From Bombyx mori (Eukaryota; Arthropoda; Insecta; Lepidoptera; Bombycidae): DNA of 64,000 bases. The DNA lies in the NCBI RefSeq assembly GCF_030269925.1, contig NC_085110.1, positions 4,526,001-4,590,000 of the forward strand, read 5' to 3'. The notes below the pieces were generated by a model, which had not been told where the DNA came from, searched no databases, and saw only the letters and a program-made list of their open reading frames with translations. The stretch's first letter is position 1; the number at the start of each line of letters is the position of its first letter. The position numbers and the translations under genes are program-made. Below, one piece after another: positions 47,301 to 59,300 of the stretch.

Positions 47301-50300
47301 CTATATTACGACAACACGATACACTACAGATTATTAACAAATTAACGAGACACAAAACAAACGACTAACAAATATATGAAAATACAATAATGAGAGAAAC
47401 GCGCGATCAGTACGAGGCTTTGTGGCGGACTGCCGGCGCAGCAGCCCGGCGTCACCTGCAATAACGCGGCCGCGCGTTGGCTCCTGATTGGCGCGCGCAC
47501 GCATCACGCAATCAGGAGCCAATCAGGCGCATAACGCATTTCGTGTGACATGCTAGTACGATTTTGATTGGCGCGCGCACGCATCACGCAATCAGGAGCC
47601 AATCAGGCGCATAACGCATTTCGTGTGACATGCTAGTACGATTTTGATTGGCGCGCGCACGCATCACGCAATCAGGAGCCAATCAGGCGCATAACGCATT
47701 TCGTGTGACATGCTAGTACGATTTTGGTCCCCATAATTTTCATACCCCGGGCCTATATATGTAAATCGATTCTAAAGGAGTAAACTCCAAAAATGTTTTT
47801 TTGAACAAGCCCACCCACGGCTCTAGATCATTCGATGATGAGTTTTCTTTTTCCAGGCTTCCGCGAGTCTTCTTTCCTCTACGCGTTGACCGCAGCTGGA
47901 GTTGCCCATGCAATTGCAAAAGCCTGTGCCCAAGGTCGACTCCTTTCGTGCGGGTGTGACGCGCTTGGTTACAGAGGCTCGCACGACCACCGGGGACGGA
48001 CGAGAGTCAATAATAAATGGGAATGGAGCGGGTGCTCTCACAACCTGGGCTTTGGTATTGAATTCTCGAAGAAGTTCCTCGATGTCAGAGAGAAAGTCGA
48101 CGACTTGCAATCGAGGATAAACGTCCACAATAATGACGCTGGGAGATCGGTGAGTTTTTATTAATAAGTAACCTCAATGCTGCAGCGATTTCTACCTGGT
48201 TTTCTGGAAGTGCCTTAACATAGTATTAATTTAAAAAAATACATTCACAAGTTTGCACGTAATTATTGTGAGTGTTGTGTGTGAGTATTGTGATCCCCCA
48301 TGCTACTTACTACCCACTCAATACTAGATAGGGCGAAGTTTCCTCTACTCATCAACAATGCTTAAGATGCAAAATCTATGTTCACAGTTCCAGCAGCAAC
48401 CCGAACAAAAAAAATATGCAAAAAAACAGTTCATTTGGAAATAAAATACGAAATATTTGTAATATTTAATTATTTATAAAATTTAACACTTGAATTAGAA
48501 GCGTCTAATATAATTATCGTCGCTATCAAACCAAAATCTGCTATGTGCAAAAACTCTATTTTGAATTAACAAGTAAAAACATTTTCGTATAAAATTTTAT
48601 ATGAAGGTGAATTTTTAAGAACTACATCAAATGAAAGCTATAGATAAAGATTAAAGCTATAGACACATAACATTTTTTTTTTTCGATAGATAGGGCTTTG
48701 AACTATACGAAATGGTTAAAAAGTAAAAATCTCAAATAGTGCACATAGCAGATTTTGGTTTGACAACGACGATATTTGGATTTCTAATTTATTCCCCGTT
48801 GTTGTAAATGAACTGATTTCACATGGACAAAAAACATTCGGGCGAGGCGTCGTCTCGCTGAATCATTAACTTGAAAAAACACAGATATATACAATATGAC
48901 GTGCGTATTTCAATCGGCACCGATAAAGCAACTTATAATATATTAAACAGTGATTCTACTTTGACTTATTGGAGCGGTGGTATCTTTAGTCTTTCTAATG
49001 TGACATGCCTTTAATCATGGCCCTTATTACTAATATAATATGTACCTATATTTTTGTTTGCCCACCTTTTTTTTTATTACCCATTTAGGCAGACGAGCAT
49101 ACGGCCTACCTGATGGTGAGTGGTTACCGTCGCACATGGACATCAGCAATGCCAAGCCGCTGCCTACCACCTACCTACCTACCTACTGCTAGTAACATTG
49201 AAGGGCTATACTAGCTTCACCCTGATTGATGGGTGAGCTCACGAGGCTCAGCCTGGAAGAATTTGATAGCATCTGCCCTAATAAAAGCAGTGCTTCGCTG
49301 AATCTACCACCAGATAGGAATCGCAATAGTGCTGCTTTGTTTATTACTTCAATTTAGCAATATTTTACAAAATCAAAACAACTTGTACAGTACCCTCCGA
49401 TAAATATTGCACATCGACCGTGGGAAAGAGACGGTTAATTTTTGCTTCGTAGAGCGTTATACCTGTCGCACATTACCTAATTGACATTTAGTCTCCATAG
49501 ATATCGGATCGTAAGTGTTTCGTCGCACACAGGTAACGCCCTACAGCAAAAACAAAATTAGACGACTGTCTCTTTCTAAATATCGATGTGCCAAATTTAT
49601 TGCCTGGTACTGTACACGTGTTTGTATTTATTGTATTAACATTTAAGGTATATATAATTAATAATAATAAAAACCCTTTTATTCAGATCCTAGAAAACTT
49701 AAATTTAATGTAAACCTTAATCTAGTCCCTTATTTAAACTTTACACAGAGGCCTCCTTCAACCTTTTCCACTCATGTCTTTCTTGAGTCATTCTATTACA
49801 TGTGACGCCTGGCACTTGTCTTATGTCGTCATCCCATATTTTTGGTGGTCTACCTCTTTTTATTTTACCTTCTCTAGGATACCATCGTGTCACAATTTTT
49901 CTCCATTTATCTTTTCTTCTTACCGTATGCTCTGCCAACGCCATTTAAGTCTCCTATCTACATACTTACTTTAATATATTTGTGATTGGTGTGGTGTATT
50001 ATGATTCCACATGGTAAGATACCACCATCCTGTCAGACGTTCCGGCTTGAAGGGTAGGTTAGTTGCTATTAAAATACAATAGATCTCATGTTTAATAAGA
50101 TTCGGTAAGCACTTCGCAACTAAAGGCCCATAGCTCATAAACCCACTTACAACAACAGAAGCATGAATGAATAACATAATTACGTCACACAAACTGATAA
50201 CTTGAATTGAAAACAAACAAACGAATCTTATTTAAGTCAAGTATCATTGTAAAATATTCAAAAGACATTTTCAGGACTTAATTACTCAGTTGTGAATAAC

Positions 50301-53300
50301 TTTGTTTATTTTCTACGAATGTCAGTGCATAATATAACCTTTGATCACTAGCCGAATCAAATATGTACATAATAATTTATTATTATGTATTTTATTATAT
50401 TGGATATGTTTACTTTTAATTGAATTACTTAATGCAATAGTGCTATAGTTACATTATAAATGTCGAAAAACAGGATCAGAATGTTTTCAGCAAGGTATTT
50501 GTAATAATCATTATTGTCGAAAGATTTTTTTTTATTGCCCTTGTAGGTAGTCGAGCATATGGCCCACCTGATGGGGAGTGGTTACCGTCGCCCATGGACT
50601 TCAGCAATGCCGGGAGCAGGGCCAATCCGCTGCCTACCGCTAAATAGTCTACAAATTTTTTAATTTATCTTAACATGTAATTTAAGTTAATTTTTTTTAA
50701 ATAACTATTCAGTAAATTGTGTAGGTACTCTTTACCAAAAAAAAAAACTCGAATTTTCGTATTTCCCAAAACCAATTCCATTCATGTTAAGCGTCCAAAT
50801 TACGTTGACCTATAACGATATGAAGTTATCTCCCCGACACGGGTCTACTGTCGCCCACAATAGCCAAGAGGGGTTAAATTATGTAAGTGTCGAAATTGGT
50901 ACGGCGAGGCGTCAAATGTTTGGTCCAAAATTGGAGAGCGGCTTGTGGGCGTGGCCGGGTAATCACCAATGTGGGTGGTCTACCAGTTAAGACTGCATAC
51001 CTATAAAATATCATATTATATTGCATTGGTTCGCTGTATCGGTGATCACACCCCGTTTATGAGCTATAAAATATCCCATATGGCGAACGATCGAAAGTCA
51101 GAAAAAAAAACAAAAATACGCGCACCGCAATCAGCGCTTTTATGACATTTTAGCGGATTAAAACAATGAATTTTTAATAATACGACTAAACAAACTATTT
51201 TCGTGTTGTCAAAAAAATGATTATTTTATATATAATTGCAAATTCACTAATTATTTACGCTATTTTTCTAGATCATAAAAGAGCTATCCAGAAAAAAAAT
51301 CAGATGGTCGATGGTCGAAATCGAATAGCTGTTTTATTAATATACCTACACGGGCAACCTCACCCGATGTTAAGTGGTGGCGAGAGACCATTTAAGATAC
51401 AGGAATGAGGTTTCAGTTGTATTGGAATAATGATTATTGTTGCGCTGTGGTAAATGAGAGTGGACTGTATTTATTGCCTCTGAGATATTTATCAGTCTTT
51501 ATGTGACAAATTAAAGATTGAAAATATGAAATCGATGCGTCGCCCTTGGCGGCTGGAATTGAAAGAGAAAACGTTTGGCCTAAAGGTCTAGGATACCAGG
51601 CCATAAATTCCACAAAAAAAAGGGAAAAAGTGTCATAGCGGACGTCAACTCAAGATTTTCTGATTAATATAGAATTATGGTCGAAAATTAATTCGAAGGT
51701 CGAAAATTATATATTATATAAGTTTATAATAAATATTATAATAAATAAATTCTGTGATGCACGTAATGTAACACGCACAAAACAACGCAATTGACGCTAG
51801 GTCTGTTGTCTCGGGTGATGAAGGGGGCCTCACGGCAATCCATACTCCACAACAACGACTGCTTAGTTTGGCAAATTAATATTTGTTTTTCTTTTATGTT
51901 AAAACGTAATTTACCTATCGATTTAACTTCACTTCTTTACATAGCTCACTTCAAGTTTTATCTAGTAACTAGTGGTCCTGCAGTAGTCGAAATTCGACTA
52001 CAATTAATTGAAATTATAAGAACATTATTATGGTTATATTGTCATACTTCTATAATATGATCACAGATTTGGCCAAAACTACACTATGGATAAATAATAT
52101 TAGAGATAAACAATATCAATCTATTCTCAATTTGACTACAGACTTTAAACAAAAGTAAAAGTAAGACTTTAAACAAAAATAAAAGTTTGACAATTGACAA
52201 TAAACAAAGAGTATATTTATATGTATGTGTTGTGTCAAATACATGGTAGTGTGTGTAATGTTTTTTTTATTGATTTAAGGTATTTATTCCGTCCGCGCAA
52301 TTTTCCTAAAAAGTGGTACAAAGTTTTTGCTTCACGTATTAATATAAAGATACCAAAAAACCATCAAAAACAAACCAAAAACGTAACATATACATGATAC
52401 ATGATACATGATACATATAATTCGATGTTTGAGCATCGCGACTAGATAAATGCTGACACTACCGAATGACCGACAGCTAAGCCAAAATACCAGACCTACC
52501 CAAAAGGATTACTTCTAATAATTTAATAGGCCTCTACAATCTAATAATAAACATGTCAAACGAAAGCTAAATACATTATCACAAACGTAAATTTATCATT
52601 CAAAAAAACGCCAAACTGGTCAATACGGTCTCTTAGCAAATGAGATAAGAATCATAAGTCCGTTTTTAACTGCAAACATAAATTTGTCAAGAATATTATA
52701 TTAGTGTCCGTAACAAAATCTGACATTTAAACGGCATACCAAGTCTCTTGCTTACTGATTAAAACCGATTTACGATACAATACATTTTACGTCCGTTTGT
52801 ATTTTTTTTTTTTTTATAATACAAACACGAACGGCTAGATACAAATTATTTAATTTGTAATGCGTTTATAGTTGTTAATTATATATGTTAAAAATTGAGA
52901 GCGTAATTTATTCGGACCCACAGGCGGCCAGTGACATTTATAGCGAGATAATTAGTTTGTTTCCACTCTAGAGTCGTGTGATTTATGCGAAAATAAAACG
53001 AATGTAAACGGACAAACGTTAGGGGGACTTAAGTCGTTTTAAAATTTTAAACAAAAAAAAAAAAAATTCTACCTAGTCGAGTTTAATTATTGAAGATCGC
53101 TTCTGTAGTTTTGTGTTTTGTATTTGAACCTAGATGAGTGGGTATTACCGAACTGCGCAATTATTGAAGTTATATTGCTTTAGGCGCGTTATGAAAAATT
53201 GATGAGAGTGAAATTTTACGATGCGCGCGCACCGTGACACAAAATTAACAGTATGAAGTTGCCCACTAAATCGCTCATTGCAATACGACCGACGTAACTT

Positions 53301-56300
53301 GGCGAGTCTGAATATAGCCGCAGGTGAACTTTCGCGCATGTACACTCGTAAAAAAAAGTGTTATAAGCATTCATTTTTTAGTAATATAAATGATAAAATT
53401 ATTATTTAATATGATTCATACTAAATATTATTAAATTATTAACGTTAAATATTTATTATTAATTATTTAATATTTAAAAAAAAAAGAATAAATTTAATAC
53501 TTCTTACGCGCGTACATAAGTACACGCAGCCTTTTTTTTTAAGCGTAGCAGTTTTAAGATGGATCAACCGTTCTCAAGTATTTGAGACTGCTGAAGAACT
53601 TCGACCACATGACTTAAAGCGAGTGAAAAGGGGATGGAAAACATTATTTTTCATAAATTCGGACACACATTCGGATGTACACAGGATAACTTACGATCTA
53701 CTGTTTACTGGTGGTAGGACCTCCTGTGAGTCCGCACGGGTAGGTACCACCGGTTCTGAAGTCGTCGTGGCCTAACGGATAAGACGGCTGGTGCACTCGT
53801 GTTGAGCGATGCACCGGTGTTCGAATCTCAGGCGGGTACAAATTTTTCTAATGAAATACGTACTCAACAAATGTTCACGATTGATTTCCACGGTGAAGGA
53901 ATAACATCGTGTAATAAAAATGAAACCCGCAAAATTATAATTTGCGTAATTACTGGTGGTAGGACCTCTTGTGAGTCCGCACGGGTAGGTACCACCACCC
54001 TGCCTATTTCTCCCGTGAAGCAGTAATGCGTTTCGGTTCGAAGGGCGGGGCAGCCGTTGTAACTATATTGAGACCTTAGAACTGATATCTCAAGGTGGGT
54101 GGCGTATTCACATTGTAGATGTCTATGAGCTCCAGTAACCACTTAACACCAGGTGGGCTGTGAGCTCATCTACCCATCTAAGCAACAAAAAAGAATTCTA
54201 TGCTCCTCTGTGTACAATGATAAATATAATTGTTATTGTTTTTTTTTTTCGATTTACACGTGTCATACATGAAATTGCAACTAATAAAATCTTCGGTCTT
54301 CTTAATAGACACCCGCGGACATGAAAACTGTAAAGCTGGCTATGCGTACAAATAAATAAATTAAAAAAACAAACGCGGGATAAAATCGTAAAATTCACTT
54401 TAATTACAATTTGTACTTTCAAATATCAGTTTTTTTTAAAATAACAATTCGTTGTTATAAAAATTCGCGATCTGATTATATCTTCTACGGAATTGATCAT
54501 AAAGCATTTCAAAATTTCTCCAGAGTTATTCATTAGTTATCAAAGCTGTATCTAAATTATCCTTCAAATATAAGGAATAGTGCTCACAAATCATTTACGT
54601 CGGTCTATTGCCTGTCGCCTGTGGTCCTCTTAATTACCGAAGTTTATATCGAGATAAACAAGATTGTTGCGTTAATGTTTTAAATCACTTAAACTGTAAC
54701 ACAGCGTGGACCTTAATAGGTATAGGTATGATATAAAAAAAAAATAGATCATAGGACACACAAAAGAAAAACGAAGGACTCCAATTTTACATTATGAGTA
54801 ATAATAAAACCAAAAGTCGGTTGACCGTAATTTTAACTTTACAAATTCTTAAATTACTTACGTACTGGTGTTAGAAAACATTACAGGAAACATAAACCTA
54901 TGCCTAGAACTGCTCCATAGCAATCAACCCACTGAGTTTCTCGCCGGATCATCTGTGTGAATCGCAATTTCGATCCGATAGTAGATTCAGCGAAGCACTG
55001 CTCTTGCTAAGACTAGGGCTAGGGTTTAGAATTCTCTCACGTTGAGTCCGTGAGCTCACGGTTCGCGCGAAGTTGGAATAGCGTCTTAGGCTACCACCGA
55101 TTAGGTAGGGAAAAAAGCAATAATGCTATCCGGTTAAAAGTGCGAGACAGCCGTTATATTTACAACAAAATACTTTCGATAATACGACCGCGTGTCTTAA
55201 GATGTCGTATTCACATTGTAATGCTGCTTAATAGAAATACTATGTAACTACTTAATAGAAAGTGGGCTGTAAGCTCGTTTGCCAATGAATACTAGCTTGG
55301 GTAAATTGATAAATTCGCAACATTTAAAAACTAGTAATAGTTTTTCTTTTTGAAAACTCAATAACGATTATTTTTTATGTAATCCTCCTTTTGGGGCGTT
55401 TGGGAAAACATATTATGTATACTGTTTACATGTTTCCAAGTTGCGAGAGTACGAAAACTGTGCATTATTTTAAACATCAGAAATACGAGTAATACAATGA
55501 AAATAGTAAAAGCGATTTTCATTAAATACCTGTGAACACTTCGAATCCCCATTGATGAGCTCCGTTTTCAACATAATATCTCTTTTAATTCTCACTAACC
55601 TGTTTGCTTGAAAAGAGTCTGTCCCACTATTATAAATGCCGTTTCAAAAAACCATTCCAGCTGTCGTTCGACAAAAAAAAAAAACAGACCGGAATGCCTT
55701 ATTTATCAAATATTTAATATTACAATTATAACCACGACCTGTGGCGGCGCGGGGCTAAATTGACCCATTAATGGAAAAGCGCGGCTGGTGGTCTCGGACC
55801 CCACACTTGACCATTGTTCGAAGGCATCCAACGTTTTGTTCCGAGGCCACATAATTAACAGGCTACAAGAGAAAGATCTACGTTAGACACGCTCCCTCGA
55901 TGATATTTTTATTAATGTCAAAATTACATTCGGCTTCGTTCGCGCCGGGCGATGTTGGTTGAAAATTTTTTTGTTGTCAAATTAATAAGTTATCGTTCTG
56001 TTAAAGAAAATCCTATAAGTACTTTTTGATGAATATTTTTCAATATACATTATGATCGTAATGTGTTTTTAAAAGATAATTTAAATTTTCCTATTGCAAT
56101 TTCCCAAGTGAAAGTTCAAAGGAAAATGAAATTCAGGCTTTCACAAGACGATCTTTAATGCTGGGAAATGCTGACTACTGGTGCAGGTGAGTTCTTGGCG
56201 ATCGCGATTTGGGTATTTAGTATAAGACGTCCAACGGTCGATGAAGTGACGACTTAAGAGAAGCAAAAAAAAAGAAAGAAGTCGATGAAAAAGTACCGAA

Positions 56301-59300
56301 AACCGAAATCAATGATGTTTATTGAGGCACCATTTTTATATCTCGCGAGGGTCTTTGTTAAAGACGATTATTAAATCAGAACATTTTAACGGGTGTCAGG
56401 AATTATTTTAGTAGCATGTTTTAATATTAACAGATATGATTGCTAGTCGGTCAATAAAACAAGAAAAAAACAGGAACTAGAATACTATCTATTTTCACTA
56501 ATTTTCTGATGCCGCAAGCAATGTAATTTAAAACAAAGACAATTGACAAACGCGGTCACTGGTAAACGATTATTGATTTCCACTAAAAAGAGGTAGTGCA
56601 CTTTTCACATTCCAGTATCTGGAACGGTTCAACATATTCTGGATACCATGAAGCATTATTTTCATAGACTTATTCTGGTCGTGCACGGAACTTTAAACTT
56701 AATGTCCACGTTAATAATAACAAATCCCTAACCGCCTTACCAACCACGAATGCTCACAAAACCAACTTAACAGTATCCACAATATTATAACAATACCTCC
56801 ATCGTGTTTCTTACTTTGTTCGCTGAGAGTTCTGACTTCTCTGATGGACACTGTTGTTGTTACCGTCCATCGATAACTGTCACTGTCCAACGGGAAGCTG
56901 TGACAAACGACGCGTGGAAGTATTGAACACAAACAAACATACTAAATTGAAACAAACATGTTATTGTTTATTTATTTTTGTTTACTTTTACGCAATAAAA
57001 TTTAAAATTTGAACATACATTGAAAGCTTGCTCATTGTTGTAACTAATGCAACTCGATCGAATGAAGAAACTAATGAAGAAAAATTTATTGTTTGGCGTA
57101 GAAATATAAAGGAAATTACCAAAAAGTCTAGTATAGTTTTAAAAGTTTGTTACATTATTAAATTAAAAAAAGCATAGTGCCTTCCGACTAACTACAACAA
57201 ATTTGAACATCGCTACCCGGTGACATTAAGACCACCAAAATTTTATAAAGACACAAAACATCTATACTCATTGGTCTGTCCATAAACATGACAATAAACA
57301 ACCTAATCTCTATCTAAATAGTTTAACCATTGACTCAATAAAACTAAACTGTTATTGGTTGAGAATAGTGATGTAACAGTATTTTTGAAATATCGATGAT
57401 AGCTTTTAGGGCTTCACATTTCGCAATAAAAACTAGAAAATTTATTGAGTACAGAAACAGTTTCTTTTAACAAAGAACTGTTTATTCACAATTTGTATTA
57501 AGCTTAGGTTTGTTTTAGATGATCCCGCAATTTGTCAAACAGATCTATCCTGATTTCGGAAAACAAAACACTTAATTATTCGCAAACTATTGATCTTGAG
57601 ATTTCTTCTTCTTACATATCTTTATATATAAGTACTAGATGATGACCGTTTTTTTTTTGATAACGCCATCTTGATGTGTCTTTAAAGCGATTAGTTGCCC
57701 TCAATTAAGAAAAATAGTATTATTATTCGCCAATAGATGTCGGGAAGAGTTGATTATTGAAAACACGAATAAAACAACATTTTCTGAAAATAAATCGTAG
57801 CTAGATCGATTTATCGCCCCCGAAATCCCCTGTATACTAAATGTTAAGAAAATCGTTGGAACCGTTTCCGAGATTATATATATATTAAAATATAAGAATT
57901 GCTCGTTTAAAGGTATAAGATACATACATAGGTGTCGCTATAAAATTTGTTCAGCTGAAATATTTTTTTACAAGACGCTTGCTTTCGAGGCGCACTTTTA
58001 GAGAATCAAAATAATTATATAGGTAATATAAGGTCTTTCATATGAGTATCATGTATATTTTCGTTTTCTCACTAATTATTTAACTGAAACTTATATTCAA
58101 GTAAACAAATAAATTTATTGAAATAAATTCGTAATGTATTTATTGCGTATCACGTTACTTAACGTTCTAAACATATAATATACTTTATATCGATTAAATG
58201 ATACTAAAGTTTGATCAGCGTATTTAACATCACTAGTAAAGACAAGTTGCGACCAGGTCACGGTCACACGTCGTGTGCGGCTTAACCAATAGTCAATTTG
58301 TCGTTCAGATTAGCTCCGCTCATTTTGGTAGCTATTATCATAAGGCGAACGCTAATCGCGCTAGATATTACGTCGTGACTCATGTATCACAACACTAATC
58401 GCTCGTTTTGCCGCAGTTTCTCTACAATTCATCGTTTGTACACCACATAAATCGATATTAATATAATACGGACTAGTGTGGTGAATACTGGATTCAATAA
58501 TAATAACCGGGAATAGGTAAGTTTTTTTTTTATTGCTGAGATGGGTGAACGAGCCCACAGCCAACCTGGCGTTAAGCTGTTATTGGAGCCCATAGACATC
58601 TACAACGTAAATGCGCGACCCACCTTGAGATAAGTTCTAAGGTCTCAGTATAGTTACAACGGCTGCCCTACCCTTCAGACCGAAACGCATTACTGCTTCA
58701 CCATAGAAATAGGCAGAGTGGTGGTACCTATCCGTGCGAACTCACAAGAGGTCCTACCACCTGTCAAAGCTCTTCGATGATTTCTATTCTAGATTTTATC
58801 TAGTTAGCTATTAATGTATTTTAACGATTTTTATGTTGTTCTTAGATCTAAAAATAAAAACATGAGTTTTCCTAATTACCATGAGAATAAAGAAAAAAAT
58901 ATCGTAATGTACACATTATAGCTACTTCATGACGATTCGTACTATGTTCTTTAAACAACCTAAGTCTAATTCGTGTGCAGTTCAACGTGTTATTTCGTTA
59001 AAATAGAAAATTGAAAACCAATAAAAGCTACGCACGTCGGATAGTGCCACCATTACGGGCCATCGAGAGTGATGTCGTGTTCGGACCGAGCGCTCCGGGG
59101 TTCATATTAACCCGCCGTATTTCACGAGCCGCCCGCCGAGGTGAGAACATAATAAGCGGTTCGGGGCCATTTTTAATATTCCGGCTTCATTACGACGTAT
59201 TACAAACGTCTTGGGTGGCGAATTCTATCGCGGACGCCCGTAATACCACGTTATTAAGGTCTATCCGGGAACCGGGGCGGGCCCGGGCCCGATTTATATA

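Larger units (their letters stand above)
34148..47856 (+). other. Wnt10 intron 2 (13.7 kb)
   Basis: The left two thirds (about 35500-43880) are almost free of SINEs apart from one at 38893 and contain several GC-richer blocks: 36600-36900, 37440-37960, 39550-39960 and 43380-43600. The right third is repeat-rich. No coding exon was recognised inside. Confidence 0.7.

Noticed and set aside
47486..47725. Three 80-bp direct repeats considered as a CRISPR array
   Set aside because: The units are contiguous and nearly identical with no unique spacers, and the genome is eukaryotic.
49971..50216. Another Bm1-type SINE
   Set aside because: Only loose similarity (TACCACCATCCTGTC, GGCTTGAAGGGTAGG). 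Too diverged to bound, so not listed as a feature.
51330..51410. SINE tail trace (CGATGTTAAGTGGTGG)
   Set aside because: Too short and diverged to separate from chance.
53761..53840. Possible tRNA gene with A and B boxes
   Set aside because: It is the head of a dispersed SINE, repeated at 18.8, 33.4 and 44.0 kb, and does not form a clear cloverleaf.
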